Origin: Zopfochytrium polystomum
Taxonomy: Eukaryota > Chytridiomycota > Chytridiomycetes > Chytridiales > Chytridiaceae
Reading direction: 5' to 3'
Length of the DNA: 64,000 bases
NCBI GenBank assembly: GCA_025765615.1
Contig: JAIVFJ010000060.1
Location: 62,001 to 126,000 of the forward strand
The position numbers and the translations under genes were made by a program. The notes beneath the pieces were generated by a model. The model saw only the letters and a list, made by a program, of their open reading frames with translations, was not told the origin of the DNA and did no database searches. Positions 1 through 12,100 of this stretch are shown in pieces. Numbering within the stretch: the stretch's first letter is position 1; each line of letters opens with the position of its first letter.

Positions 1-2045
1 GGTTTCCTGGTACACAGAACCAGAATGCACATTGCTGTCTAATTATTCATCACCACATCTCTCGAGCCCTTCTTACCCAAATCACACCTGGTTGAAACTT
101 CATTTACGAATTGGTTGGCGAATTAGAAATAATTTGCTGCACAGCAGACCAGGGACTTGCAAAGGAGATCATTGACAACTTTGAATGCATCAAAATGGAA
201 CCAACTGAAGCCTCAGATGCCTTCATTACCCGATTCACCGAAGCGTACCATCGAGTCGACAGCTTTGCAAAATCAGCAGCTGGAGAACTTCTCCATCATA
301 TTTGCCCTTTCCAAAAAGTTGTTTGAATCTTTGTTGGCTCACTGGGTCAAAGCCTGTTGGATATGGGAAAAGGAAACGTTTTTCTTGTTGTCAGCAACCC
401 AGCTCCTCAGATAACAGGTTTAGCCAAACTAATCTCACTCTTCAAAAACCTGTTTGACAAAACAACTATGATAAGCAACACATCAAGCTGGCTGATCAAG
501 CATCACTCAGCTACTACTGCACCAGAAATCACCACAGCAACTATTACTATCCTGGTTTACTGCCTCTTCATATCAATTGAAGAACACACAGCAGAGGTCC
601 TCAAAAACCAACCAGCTCCATCAACTAATAATCAATCTGCTAAGTGTTTTGCTCTTCGCTTTTGATATGCATCAAAGTAACTGCCTTTATCCTCTCAACA
701 TTCAGCCATTCAGTCTCCTGTCAGTAATGATTCATCATTCCATGAACATCAACACAAGCATTTCAGTTTTTGGAGTCGAGTCCTGCACCTCTAACAACTG
801 CCCCTGTGCCCTTTTAATCAAACTTACTCATTTTCAACAGGGCATAACAAATTAGGAATTAATGATATGGTGTTTTACTTGTCTATCAACCCATGGAGTC
901 GGCGGTTCAATTTCTGGATTCCCTGATACAATTATCATTGACATGGCCACCTTTTGAGATCAGAGTGTTTTCAACCACACTGCAACTCTCACTATCAAAC
1001 ATATTAGTGATTGGGATGACCAATAGTTATGCAAGTGCCAACCCTCACCACCATGGCAACCTTGTGCAATTTCCTCTTGGCCTTGGACTCTGTTACATCA
1101 GGCTACGCCTCTCTTTATCTTTTCTCACATAACTTCAGCACTTCAGCCAAAGACAATTTGCGGTAGATTCATTGATAGAACAAGGACTGGTTGAGTAGTT
1201 TAACAATCCTCTAACCATTTTGCCACTACAACATCAAACATCATCTTCCACGTAAGGGGGAGGATTCTAGGGATAAGTGAAATATGATCACCGGCACTGT
1301 ATTGCCAATTAGATGGAGGATGCTTGGAATAAGTGAACAATGATCATCAGCACAGAGTTGCAAAGTGGTCTCAGCATGGATTGGCACCAACTTGGCATGG
1401 TCTTCTTGGAGCCAGGCTGCTGGCTTGGGAAAACGCTCTATCCATTTTAGCCAAATGAGTCTGGACTCAGGAGTCAAACTATGGAATACACTATTATTGC
1501 TGGACTTACTTGACCCTGGCTAGGGACCTCAACTCACACATATTGACTGCTTCAGCTTTTATACACAGACATACTAACACACTACGCCAGGTCCCACATC
1601 ACAGGAAATTCCACTGCCATACCTGAGTCCTCACCTCAATTGCATCACTCTGATGAATTATCCTAACCAACTTCTCTGACCAAACACAATGTTCCTTGAA
1701 AATAACTTTTGGCTCATTCCAAGGAGTATCAACGTTTATCTTTATTGGACACTCAACACAAACACTTTTTCAGAGCAAACTATAAACAAGCTCAACCATG
1801 CAAGATTGCTGAAGTTCCATTCTCATCTGAGATTCTTCCTTTGCTGAACCAAATCTAACTGACTCTAGATTTCAAACTGCTCTTAACAGAGTCACTCCAG
1901 AACAGCTATGTTCTTTGAATGCCTCATTCATTCATGCAGCATAACCAGGACCTGGATACTTCAGAGATTGCCCTCAACTTTTGTAATCTGACCAGAAACT
2001 TAGTGGTTCTGGCTTGGATGTTAGATTTGACAAAAACATTCTGCT
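1..2045 (+). mobile_element. copia-A copy 1, gag/leader remnant (left end outside window)
   Basis: Degenerate 5' internal part of a Ty1/copia-type retrotransposon. The same sequence recurs at 26.7-29.0 kb and, in part, at 43.9-44.6 kb, which defines the family. A short frame at 111-326 has a copia gag look (KMEPTEASDAFITRF, then a shift to another frame in the segment ending near LLHHICPF). Frames are broken by many stops, so it is a dead copy. Homology with the second copy ends near 2045, where the two diverge. Family assignment is by resemblance and by linkage to the RT fragment and LTR further right. Confidence 0.6.
1259..1370 (+). repeat. 56-bp tandem duplication inside copia-A
   Basis: Two adjacent units begin with GGAGGAT at 1259 and 1315, each followed by a TAAGTGAA-like then ATGATCA-containing segment. 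The same 56-bp period occurs in the second copia-A copy (units start at 28246 and 28302). The duplication therefore predates dispersal of the copies. It sits just after a purine-rich stretch. Confidence 0.75.
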
Positions 2046-3272
2046 GATTCTTTAACAAGGCAGAGTAGAGGACATCAGGCTAAGTCTTTGTTCCCTTTGC
2101 TTGCATTAACACTCTTCTACCAGCATTAATTCACCACAACATCACTTGGAGACTAAAGGCAATTCATCTTCAAGCAATCAAACTCTGTGGAAACATCTGG
2201 ATATACTAACTCTCACTAATGCTTACATTAACTTTGTCTCTATCTTCATTCTCCGCTCTAGACCAACAAAAACAAAAATCAACAACCTCACACACAGTTG
2301 CAATTACCGTATCATCAAACTATTCAAACCTCAGCAGTCTCAGCAAAATTCAGGAAAACCTTCAACTATTCATTCCTGCAGATCAGCTTCAGAAACAACA
2401 CCAACATCACCACTTTGCTCCATTCAGTCACCAGTCACCTTGAACCATCTTTGAACTTGAATTTTGCCAGTTGAACAAGTTGAATTGGAATTGCTTTCAG
2501 TTTTCTGCAGTCTCAACAAAGCCAGACAAATCATCAACCATTCCCCACAGCAGAGTCACTCCAGAAAGCAACAACTTCCTCCATTCAGTCAGCATTCAAC
2601 TTCAGCAATCAGAATTGGAAGAAGTTAAACTGGAATTGGTAAAAAAGTATCAACCTCATGGTAATCCACAGCAAAAGTGAATCAGATAACGGTGTACAGC
2701 TCTGGTGTTGGAGGTGACGGCACGATGGGTTGGATTCTGTGCTACTGCAATTAACGTCACCTCCAGTGGACCTTACTGGGAGCACTATAGGCATGACTGT
2801 GGAAGGCTGGACTGATGTGGCAGACCAGCAATGTGAAAATCAACCGAAGGCCCACGAACACCGAAGTCCCAGCTTGTAGGCTAGTGTGGCCTGGACCTGT
2901 GTCAGAGGAGGTGGAGTCCTGAGCAGGGAGCCCATTCCGCAAGGAGTACCAACCAGGAGACAGTTATCCTCCCGAACGAGACGCGGGGGAGGAAAGCGTT
3001 GAGGGCAAGCTGTGTATTGGGGAGTGGTCGCCTCGCCTCATAGGGTACTGGGGGGAGCCCAGACCAGCATCGTGCAGAAGGCTCACCTGTGCAGAGTTTT
3101 CTCTCGTGCCTTCTTTTATGTGCAGGGTATCTTAGAAAATCTGAACTAATTTTCCCTTGCAATCTTCTGGGACTACTGCATCCTCTTTTGTCAGATTGAC
3201 TCATCATCCACACCGCAAACTAAGTTAACGGTATTTGCTTTTTGATGATTCTGGCCAAAACTTCTTCTGCCA
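2046..3272. other. retroelement-derived sequence without a clear gene
   Basis: No frame with recognisable protein similarity. A short stretch near 2921-2960 resembles the sequence near 51218-51260 in another copia-A copy (an EYQPGD-like reading), which suggests remnants of the integrase/RT spacer. The rest looks like decayed internal sequence of the same element. Confidence 0.4.
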
Positions 3273-4068
3273 TTGCCTTGCCTAATCCTTTTACAAACTC
3301 TGCAAAATGGGAGCAATGAAACCATCCTCAATATGCAACTGGAACACAGCCACAACGGAATCTTCTTGCACCAGAAAGCCTATATCAAGGATTTACTTCA
3401 ACGCCATGCCAACATTATCAACAACCGCACTGCAGTAACTGCCCTTCCCAGTAGTCTCAATCTTCAGCCACATGGGATTGACCAAGCAGCTCCAGACCAG
3501 AGGCTGTACCAGGCAATCCTTGGTGGCATCAACTACCTTGCAACACACACGAGACCAGACCTTGCCCCAGCAGTTTCATACCTTGGTGCCTTCAGCAAAG
3601 ATCCTAGCGAGCAACACATGAAGATCCTTATTCTGGTTCTCGAATATCTCAACAGTAGTAGTGAGTATGGTTTATTCTATTCTCGCAACTGCACAGATAT
3701 AGCTGGTTACTCCGACGCTGCCCATGGTGTCCACACAGATGGGAAATCACAGCCTGGCTACTATGTTCTATTTGGAGGAACAGCTATTAGTTGGACATCT
3801 GTTCAGAGCAACTGTCATGCTGTCACCGCAGGAAGCTGCATATGTAGCTGTGTCTGAACTGGGACGAGAACTTAAGGCTCTATCCCAACTCTACTCAGCA
3901 CTTCAACTTCTGTCTCCAACTCCACTTGTCATCTACACTGACAATATCAGTGTGATCAACCTCAGTTCAAATGATCTTTACACCAATCGGTCAAAGCATA
4001 TTATGGTAAAGTATCATTATATTCAAGAACTTGTGGCTGCCTTTGTTTCTTCTCTTTCCTCTGATTAA
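3273..4068 (+). pseudogene. copia-A RT C-terminus and RNase H fragment (frameshifted)
   Basis: The first frame (3273-3857) covers the end of a copia reverse transcriptase and the start of RNase H: LNMQLEHSHNGIFLHQKAYI, YQAILGGINYLATHTRPDLA, then GYSDAAHGVH. Near 3810 the reading moves to another frame (3724-4068), which carries the expected SPQEAAYVAVSELGREL, VIYTDN and NRSKHI motifs of copia RNase H. At least one indel therefore separates them. The fragment lies directly upstream of a polypurine tract and an LTR, so it is the 3' end of an element. It is non-functional. Confidence 0.85.
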
Positions 4069-4312
4069 TTTTTCTTATCTGTGAAGCTGTTTTCTTCTTT
4101 GTTCTTTCTTCATTACTTTGACTCATTTTCTTTTACCTCTGAAGTTCAATATGTGCCCCCATCCATTTAGTGTGGTCTGTCCTTTCTGTTCTGCCATCCG
4201 ATGGCCAGTCATACCTGTTTGTGATTCTTTCTTTCTCCGGTGTACAGTTTCCTTAAGTTGACTATGGCTTAAGGTTTTCCTCTGTGCCAGCCTTTGCTCC
4301 TGCCCACAGCTT

Positions 4313-4322
4313 AGGGGGGGAG
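4313..4322 (+). promoter_or_regulatory. polypurine tract of copia-A copy 1
   Basis: A purine run (A, seven G, AG) abuts the LTR start TGTTAG at 4323. This is the usual place for the plus-strand primer. The last copia-A copy shows the same arrangement at 52734-52742. Confidence 0.75.
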
Positions 4323-4561
4323 TGTTAGTTTTGGGTCTTTTGGTGTAAGCAGTGTGCAGGAGCTTTGACCTGATACTGCTCTGCAAGGATGACTTGCAGC
4401 ATTTTGCAAGTGATGGTCCTTGTAACAGTTTTGTATAAAGACAAACACAAGACTGACAGAAGCCAAGATCAACCTCCCACCACCACCACCTTCAGTAGTG
4501 TACTCCACCCATCACCACAGCAGCCCAATCCATCAATCAGCCAACATAGTGAGTCCTTTCA
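4323..4561 (+). repeat. copia-A 3' LTR (LTR A, 239 bp)
   Basis: Begins TGTTAG and ends TTTCA, matching copies at 25876, 30057 (minus), 42361 (split), 47091 and 52743. The boundaries are fixed by the copy at 47091-47331, which has a 5-bp target-site duplication. TATAAAG at 4434-4440 is the likely promoter box. Confidence 0.9.
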
Positions 4562-6085
4562 GGAGCTGATGGAAAGCAGTGACAAGGGTTTTAAGGACAG
4601 AGGGCAGCAGGGTTATCACATGAGAATAAGGAGTCATAAAAGGATTGAGGGATGAAGCCACGAAGGAGGGAGGAAAAATTGATACAAGATTGATGAGCGA
4701 AGAGAAATTCAGGGCGGGAGAGCCAGTAAATGGGATGGGCTTGGGGAGGAGAGCAACCATGAGGTACAGGAGGAACAGAGGAGGAAAGAGTTTCAGCAAG
4801 AGTGTTGCAAATCATGGCAATGGTGTCAGCAGCTGCAGGGCATTGCCAGACATGCTCTGTGGTTTCCAGAGCGTGGTGGCATCAACGACAGAGCCCATCA
4901 GGGTAGACTTGAGGGTGTCGTTGGTGTAGAACTTTTTGGGTGGGCAAAGTCTTGCTGAGGATTTGAAGTCGATACTTGCGACAAGCAGAGCCGTGGAGGG
5001 TGCCAAAGAGGGAAGAGGGTTTAATTCCAGAGTGGAGAACAAGAAATGTGGCTTCCCAATGAACTAGGTCGGGGTTGTGGGTGATGTGGGCAAAGGCTGA
5101 GGTGTTCAGAAGTGCAAAATGGTGCGAGAGACCTGTGAGGAGTCGCAGTTGTCGTCGAAGTTGGGCCAAGACCAGGGTATTTGAGATGAAGACAGTGGCT
5201 GGGAGGATCTGTTGTGAGAGGATTGGTAACAAAGTTGGGTCAGAAGTTGAGGGTACAGATGATGCCAGCTTGTCTGCTTGTTTGTTGCCAGCGTTGCTGT
5301 TGTGTCCACGAACCCAGGAAACTTGTGGAGGGGGGCCAATCCAAGACTGTAGAGTGGCTGCAACACATGCCCAAAGGGTGGGGGTGGGAAGTGGTGTGCA
5401 AAAGACGATTGAGGGAATCAGAGAGAGGGGGTGTGTTGAGCTGGCTGTGCAGATGGGGACTAAAGGAGTTTGAGGGAAAGAGTTTCTCAAAAGTGTGAAC
5501 AACTCCAAGATTGTCAAGTCGAAAAGTGAGGGGTAGGGAAAGCTTTGCAGTGATGGTGAGGGCAGCAAGGAGAGCAGCAATTTCAGCAGTTGTGGAAGAG
5601 GCAGAGAGTGGAGGGAGGGCAAAAGAAAATTCAAAGTTAAGCTCAAGGCAAACAACAGAGCCAGCCATGAAGCCCTCCTCGCGAAGGGAGCCATCAGTGT
5701 CAAAGGTCAAGGATGGGTGGGTATGAGCAAGGTCAGCAGGGAGGAGGGGCACATCCATTGGTTGAAAGCAGGGATTTGTGAAGGCAGCTGGATTGAAAGT
5801 GGAGTGGCGGGAGGTGAGGAGTGGGAAAGGTGTGGGTGTGAAAACAGTGGTTGGGGAAGGCGAGGTGACAAAGAAGATGGGCTGAGAGGGTCGAGTTGCA
5901 GTAGCAGTTGTGCGGCTGCTGATGGGGACTGTGTAGGTGGAGAAAACGCCTGAGCACAGGATGTGGTAGCGGTCCCGCCATGCCCGCCTGCTCTGAAGGG
6001 CCGCCCCGAATTGGCGAGTGTGCAAGCTATGCATAAGTGAATAAACGCTTCACCGCACCTTCGTTCAGCGTGACGAATGTGCAAC
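4562..6085 (-). pseudogene. non-LTR retrotransposon ORF2 C-terminus with RNase H domain (broken)
   Basis: Read leftward, one frame (6034-5240) carries an RNase H domain: FDTDGSLREEG, then TTAEIAALLAAL and LDNLGVVH. Near 5385 the reading shifts to a second frame (5703-4882) with VSWVRGHNSNAGNKQADKLA, supplying the last acidic residue of the D-E-D-D set. Further left, ETTEHVWQCPAAADTI resembles the Cys/His tail usual at the end of LINE ORF2 proteins. At least two frameshifts are needed. Coding-like sequence seems to run up to the copia-A LTR end at 4561, so the copia insertion probably cut this element. No reverse transcriptase remains in the window. Confidence 0.75.
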
Positions 6086-6253
6086 AAACTTCGAAAAAAC
6101 AGAGGATTTCCTCATTTCTATCTCTTCGGGGTTTTGATGTTCATGACTCGCAGCAATTTTTTTCCTATTTTTAAATACAGCACAGAGCAGTTTACTCCTT
6201 CCCCACAAGCCCCTCTCTCGAGAACCAGCCATCCCATCACCATCCCACATCCA

Positions 6254-6946
6254 TCAAAAGTTCCCACTACCACTACTACTACCCGCCGCCACCGCCGCCT
6301 CCTCGGCGGCCTTACGCTTCCGCTCCTGCTTGAGGTGGTCGTTGTACATGACGCCTGCGATGGCGACGGCAATGGTGGCGAGCTGGGCGGCGACGCGATT
6401 GCGCTGGCCTCGCTGGAACGCAGCGACGTCTTTGGTGAAGCTTTTGAAGGGGTGGAGATGATGGGGGGGGCAAAGCGAGTTGTTGAAGTGTTTTAGAAAT
6501 TTTGCGAGCCTCTTTTGTTTCTCCTTCGCTGAGCCACCTGGCCGCGAGAACGACCACCTGCGCATCACGAGAGAACGATGCATGCTCATTCGATTACTTG
6601 CTTGCTCTTCTGCTCTGCTGCGGGGGTGATCGACGACGGGGGTCGCTTCGGGATCGGGTCCCATCCGCGCAACACGGCTGCGCTCACCATTCGACCGCGG
6701 CCGACCGATCAACCACTCTCTCCGGGCTCCCACCACTCCCACCTCCCTCATCTCTCAACCACACACCCACACACACACACACACTCTCTCTCAGTCTCTC
6801 TGTCCACCTTACCCGCTGACGGTCATAGTGTAGAACGCGTAGCCCGTCATGGCGACGCCCGGCACGACGAACGGGTTTGCCGCGGCGTTGCGCGCGAGCC
6901 GCCGAAAGATGCCCTCCGAGTCATCGCGGTTGGCGGGCGAGGCCAT
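6254..6946 (-). CDS. HIG1-domain (RCF1-type) mitochondrial inner-membrane protein
   Basis: Two exons: 6946-6813 and 6440-6254, joined in phase 2 across an intron with GTAAGG donor and AAAAG acceptor; the product is 106 residues. Exon 1 gives NPFVVPGVAMTGYAFY and exon 2 gives FQRGQRNRVAAQLATIAVA. Together these match the HIG1 layout of two membrane segments flanking a polar loop with the conserved F-x-R-G-x-R ... R-x-x-A-Q motif. Family knowledge: HIG1 proteins such as yeast Rcf1 bind cytochrome c oxidase and help respiratory supercomplexes form. The C-terminus is a charged, Ala/Lys/Glu-rich tail. The gene starts 82 bp from the divergent NOPCHAP1-like gene. Which HIG1 subgroup it belongs to is not decided here. 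Confidence 0.85.
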
Positions 6947-7028
6947 ATTTCAGTTGTTGACTTGGTCGGTCTCGCTCTCTTTTTTTTTTTTTTTTTTTTT
7001 TCCTTTTTTTTTTCTTTTCGACAAGAAA
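6947..7028. promoter_or_regulatory. 82-bp shared divergent promoter with poly(dT) tracts
   Basis: Only 82 bp separate the start codons of the HIG1 gene (minus) and the NOPCHAP1-like gene (plus). Most of it is two long T runs split by CC. Poly(dA:dT) tracts commonly exclude nucleosomes at fungal promoters, so this is a candidate bidirectional promoter. No TATA box is visible. Confidence 0.55.
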
Positions 7029-8228
7029 ATGAGCTCCGACCACGACGGCGCCGACCGCCGCGACGACACGCTCAACAAAGGCGGGGAGGAGCACGAGGAG
7101 GAAGAGATAACGGTGCTGCGCGCGCCGCCGCCGCCACGGAAGCCGCCACCGCCGCATGCGACGACGGCGGCCGGAATCAGCAGCAGCAGCAGCGGCAGAA
7201 GCACCGCGCTCGACCGGCTCCTGCACATCGCCGACAACCACCACTCCCCCCCGGACGACGATGAGGACGACGACGACGACGACGGCGACGACCGGCCCAC
7301 CAACAACACCACCACCACCACCACGCGGATCGACGCCCCGCCCGCGCTCCTCGCGCGCCTGCACGCCTTGCTTCCCGCCCTCGCCGCCGCCAACGCGGAC
7401 CTGGACGCGCGCGTGCTCGCGGGGCACGACGTCGACATGGAGTCGATGGACAACACATCGAGCGGCGGCGGCGGCGCGGGCGGCGCCGCGGATGGCAGAG
7501 AAGGCGACGAAGAAGGCGATGACGACGAGGACAAAGAGGGCAGCCGCGTCGTCGAGCTGCGGCTGGGGCTCGGCGTGTTCGACGTTGCGCCGGGGATGAT
7601 GGAGAGGGCGATGGCGGCGGGAGCAGGGGTTCCGGTTGTGGAGGGGGGGACCAAGATCAGGAGGAAGAAGGGGAAGAGGAGGAAGCGGAGTGAGGGAGAC
7701 GACGACGACGACGATGACGACGATGAGGAAGATGAGGACGACGACCACGACGACGACAGCGACAGCGACGGCGGCGAGCTGGACGTACTGGCGGGGCTCG
7801 CAGCGGCTACGGCGGCCGCGGCCATGGGTGACGGTTACCGGCGGCGGCGGCGGCGGCCAGTGATTGAGGTGGTGGGCGACTCACCGCGGCGGGCGTCGGA
7901 CGACGGCAGCGACAACGACGACAGCGGCGGGGAGGAAGAAGAGGAGGAGGAAGAGGAGGACGATCATGGCAACAGCGATAGCGATAGCGACGACGACGAC
8001 GACGACGACAACGACGACGACGGCAGCGAGGATGAGAGTGAGGACGAGAGCAAGGACGAAGGCGGCTCGTCGCGAAAGCGGCCGGCAGAGGACGACGGCG
8101 ACGACGATGGCGACAACGACGAGGACAATAACAACGAGGACGACGGCGACGGTGAGGACGCAGCGGAAGCGGAAGAGAAAAGCGGCGGTGGTGGCACCGC
8201 GCCAGCGCCGAAGCGCGCGCGGAATTGA
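7029..8228 (+). CDS. NOPCHAP1-like (DUF4598) acidic nucleolar chaperone
   Basis: Single open frame of 399 residues from the ATG at 7029. Upstream in-frame codons cross a poly(T) tract and the HIG1 start, so I prefer this start. Three short blocks resemble NOPCHAP1 (human C12orf45): LHALLPALAAANADL at residues 111-125, HDVDMESMD shortly after, and RVVELRLGLGVFDV at 173-186. Family knowledge: NOPCHAP1 helps assemble box C/D snoRNPs by linking NOP58 to the R2TP complex. The second half is nearly all Asp/Glu runs with short Lys/Arg clusters (RRKKGKRRKR near 215), as in many nucleolar proteins. GAC-repeat DNA encodes the acidic runs, so length will vary between strains. The assignment rests on the three blocks only. 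Confidence 0.65.
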   Translation: MSSDHDGADRRDDTLNKGGEEHEEEEITVLRAPPPPRKPPPPHATTAAGISSSSSGRSTALDRLLHIADNHHSPPDDDEDDDDDDGDDRPTNNTTTTTTRIDAPPALLARLHALLPALAAANADLDARVLAGHDVDMESMDNTSSGGGGAGGAADGREGDEEGDDDEDKEGSRVVELRLGLGVFDVAPGMMERAMAAGAGVPVVEGGTKIRRKKGKRRKRSEGDDDDDDDDDEEDEDDDHDDDSDSDGGELDVLAGLAAATAAAAMGDGYRRRRRRPVIEVVGDSPRRASDDGSDNDDSGGEEEEEEEEEDDHGNSDSDSDDDDDDDNDDDGSEDESEDESKDEGGSSRKRPAEDDGDDDGDNDEDNNNEDDGDGEDAAEAEEKSGGGGTAPAPKRARN

Positions 8229-9178
8229 AAAACCAAGTGCCGCTTATCTCTCTAGTAATTACATACATATAATAAATAATTTACGAACAGTCTAAGCGCT
8301 CCCTCGAATGTAAATGTACGATACGAATAGGGAGACGATTCGAGAAGCGAGTTTGCACCTTTGCTTGTTTTTTTTTTTCTTTTTTTTTTCCCCCCTCTTT
8401 CTCTTTTCGTTGGCCACGCGAAGTAAGTCTCCTTTCCGCTCTTTCTTTTTTTTCCTTCTTTCGTTCCTTTCAAACGCTCTTCGTTTGGTTGCGTTTGGCA
8501 CCCCTGCAAAACCACCGCGACACACCACCATCACAAGCCTTCCCCTACAACAACAACGACAACCACCGCAGCGCAGCTGCGCAGGGGGTGAAGGGGGAAA
8601 GGGGACGAAAATCGAAAAAGAAGGTGTTGGGGTGTTTGCGGGGCGTACGAGGAGGAGGAGGAGAAGAACGGGACGGGACTCTGGGGGCTGAACTCGAAAC
8701 GAAAGCGAACAAGAGGGAGAGAGAGAGAGAAGAGATCGAGAAAAAAAGGAAGAGAAGAAGCCTGGGGCGGGAGAGCGAAAAGAAAACAGAACGAGGGGGC
8801 AAGGGGCGCTGGGCCGTGGGCCAAGGAGAGAAGTAACCACGCACTGGAAAAAAAAAAGTCAAAAGAACAAGTGCAAAATCGAATCGAAAAAACTCGCACA
8901 CACAAAACAAACAAAGCTGGAAAAAAAAACCCCCTGCACAAAAAAAAAAAAAAAAAATAACAAGAAAAAGGGCGGGAGAAGCGTGGCATTATTGCGATTT
9001 CCCATCTTTCGGAAATGAGAAAAGTCCAAAGGGGCCGCTTGCTGTTGCTGTTCTGGCGAGAGAACAAGCGAGCGAGGGAGCCGCGAGAGCGGGACGGTGG
9101 TGGGGGCGAGGGGAGCCAGAATGAAATGAAACAAGTGGTTGTGGGGGGAGGGCCTTCACCCCACCTACTCTCTTCAAC
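8229..9178. other. convergent intergenic region with homopolymer tracts
   Basis: Lies between the 3' ends of the NOPCHAP1-like gene (plus) and the HP1-like gene (minus). It contains long T-, A- and GA-rich stretches and no frame with protein-like composition. I see no gene. Confidence 0.7.
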
Positions 9179-12100
9179 TCACTGCAACTTGATGCGCTCG
9201 ACCAAAAAGTCCACCAGCTAGTAGGGCATCAATATAGTTAGAAATAGATGGAGCAAAAAAAAAAATTAAAAGTGCTCACCCTGCCCTTTGCTTTCTCCCG
9301 GATACGACGCAGCGTGTGCTGTTTGTCGTTCGTTGTTATAATTATTTTTTTTTTTTTTTTGGTTTTTTGGGTGAGTGAGAGAAGACTTGGTTTGACAAAA
9401 AAAAGGAGATCATGGGTATACGGACCTCGGAAGTATGTATCGTCTCGCGGCCAAGCCACTCGCGCTTCCATCGCACCACGACGCGGCAGTCGTCGACGGG
9501 CGACGCTGACGGGTCAGCCTTTGCCGTCTGGTTTGCGGACGCCGCCGCAGCCTTTGCCGCCGCTCCCGCGCCCGCGCCCGTGCCCGCGGCGGCGGAGGCG
9601 GAGCGTCTCACCGAGAACGCGTCATCGACGAGCACAACCTCCTCAATCATGCCGTCCCAGTCAGCCTGGTCCAGCACCGCGCGCGACAGGTCGGACTCTG
9701 TCAGGTGCGTCTGACCACGCGGTCGCGGCCCGCGGTCGTGTGTCGGCTGCTGCTGATGTTGTTGCTGATGCTGCGCAGCGTCTGCTTCCTTTGCTGCTTC
9801 TGTTGTTGTTGCAGTCGCTGTTGTTGCCGCTGCTGTTGTTGTCGATGACGGCAAAGCCGCCGTTTGCGCCGGTGATTTGCGCGCGCGTTTCGGGGAGCTC
9901 CCGTCGGCGCCGCCGCCGTCGGTCGTTGCGCCCAGGGACTCGTCGCGCTTCTGGCGCTTCGGGACGGACCGGATCGGCGACGGGAGCACGGTGGACGTTC
10001 CCGCCGAGTGGGCCCGCCTGGCGCTCCGCGTCGTCGTGCTCCCCCGGGTGGTAGTAGTGGTGGTGGCGGCGGTGGCAGTTGCGGAGTTTCGAGAGGAGCT
10101 TCGCGTGGCACGGGCGGAGGAGGCGGCGGTGGCGCTGGTGGCCGCGTTGCCGTCGGACCGTCGGGTCCTGCTGCGGGAACGTCTTGATGGTGGAGACGGC
10201 GACGGCGTCGGCGTTCCAAGTTCGGCGTGGCGTGTCGGGGAAAGGTCGGTGGTGAGGTGGCGGCGGCTGGCCCTCGCGCGCGAACTCGAGCGGCTGCTGC
10301 TCAGCCGTGTTGAGCGACGTTTTGCGCGGCCATCGCTCTCCTCGTTATCCTCGTCCTGCTCCTCGTCCTCGTCGTTCTCATCCTCTCCTTCCTTTTCCGC
10401 CTTTGCGCTGGCCGCGCGCGCGGACTTTTTGGGGGGCCTCCCTCTTCTTGTGACCGCCGCAGCCGAGCTTCTTGTTCTCCTGCTGCTGCGGCTGCCGCGA
10501 GCAACGTCTCCGCCGTCGCCGGCGCCGCCCTTGTAATCGGCGTCATCGTCGTCGCCGTCGTTATCCCCATGGTCGTCTTCGTCGCCCTCGTCGTCGTCGT
10601 CGTCGTCGTCGTCCTCGTCTTGCTCGTCGGCGTCCGAGTCGGCCGGGGTTTTTGACCATGGCTGCCTCCGTTGCCGTGAGTAGCGTCGAATGGTCCGCCC
10701 GGGCTTGGTCGGTCTCCCCCCGATGGAGTCGTGGTAATCGTCCAAGACGCTGCTGGACTTTTTTTTTTTTTTTTTGTTTGGTTTGGTTTGGTTTGGTTTG
10801 GTTTGGTTTGGTTTGTGTAGACAAAGTCAGAGACGGAGACAGAACTAGACAGAGACAGGACGAGGGACAAGGACAGGGACAGAGACCAACAACCCCCTAG
10901 AGAGTGTGCGGACACGGACAACGCCCACTCACACGGACAAAAAAAAAATCGGACACCATGACACACCATTCACACACACCCACACACCCACACACCTACC
11001 TGAATGTGAGACTCTGGTTCCCACGTGTTGTCGTCGCTCTCGTACCCTTTCCACCGGATCAGATATTCGAGGTTGCTCTGCTTGGCAAGCGGGGGAGCGA
11101 GAAGAGAGCGAGAGAGTAAGAGAAGCAGCAGGTGCTGCTGCTGCGCCGCAACTGCAAGTAGAAACATTCACACCCGCACCTTGGTCGGCCCGACCCAGCG
11201 GTGCTCGAGAATCGCCTGAACCTCGTATACGCCCTCGGGCAAATCGTCGTCGTCGTCGTCGTCGTCGTCGCTCTTGTCGCCGTCACCCGCGCCGTCTGCA
11301 GCAGCGCCGTCGGCGTCATCGCGCTCGTTATCCTTGCTGCCTCGAGCCTTGCCCGCGCTGACGACGCTACTGCTGGTGCTTCTGCTGCTGCTGCTCCTGC
11401 GACCGGTCGGCACGGCCTCGCCGTCGTCTGCTCTGAGGCTCTTGCGTTTTCTGGACGTTGACGCAGGCGGCTGCGGCTTCACGGAAGCGGGCGGCGGGCG
11501 CCTCACGCGGCGAGGACGGGAAGAGGGACCGGAGAGCTCAGCGTCGCTGCCGTCGATCCCTTTTGCGTCCGGATCGGCCCCGGCGCTGCCGTCGGCGTCG
11601 CCTTCCTTCTGGTCATTGTCCGCACCGTCCACGTCCATCTTGTTCGAGACCGCGGGAGCGACGCCGACGCCGCCGCCGCCACCGGAACTGCTGCTCTCGT
11701 GTTGCTCCTTGTCGGGCCTGGCGCCGCGACTGCTGTCGTCGATCGGGTGGCCGCCGTCCGCGGTGTCCACCACCATGGCCGTGGTGGTGTCCGGAGCTCC
11801 TGTTGCCGCTGCGGCAGGTGCACCCGGGACGTCCTTGGCAGTGGGCGGAATGCTGGACTTGAAGGCGGCCGCGTGGTTTCTGCTGTCGGGTGAGCCGTTC
11901 ACTTCCAAACCGGTTGCCGAGACGGTGACGGTGCTACTACTACTGCTGGCGACGGTGACAGCAGTCGCGGGCTGGCCGGCGGGGCTGGAGGTGGTTGCGT
12001 CGGCCATGTCCTCATCGTCGACTTCAGCCATGGCGGCAGCAGTGGCTACTTCTCCTCTTGCTCCTACACCACCACCGCCCGCTCCAACAGCTTCACCACC

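Noticed and set aside
6849..7028. Longer N-terminus for the NOPCHAP1-like protein
   Set aside because: It would translate the antisense of the HIG1 exon and a poly-Phe tract. The ATG at 7029 is far more likely.
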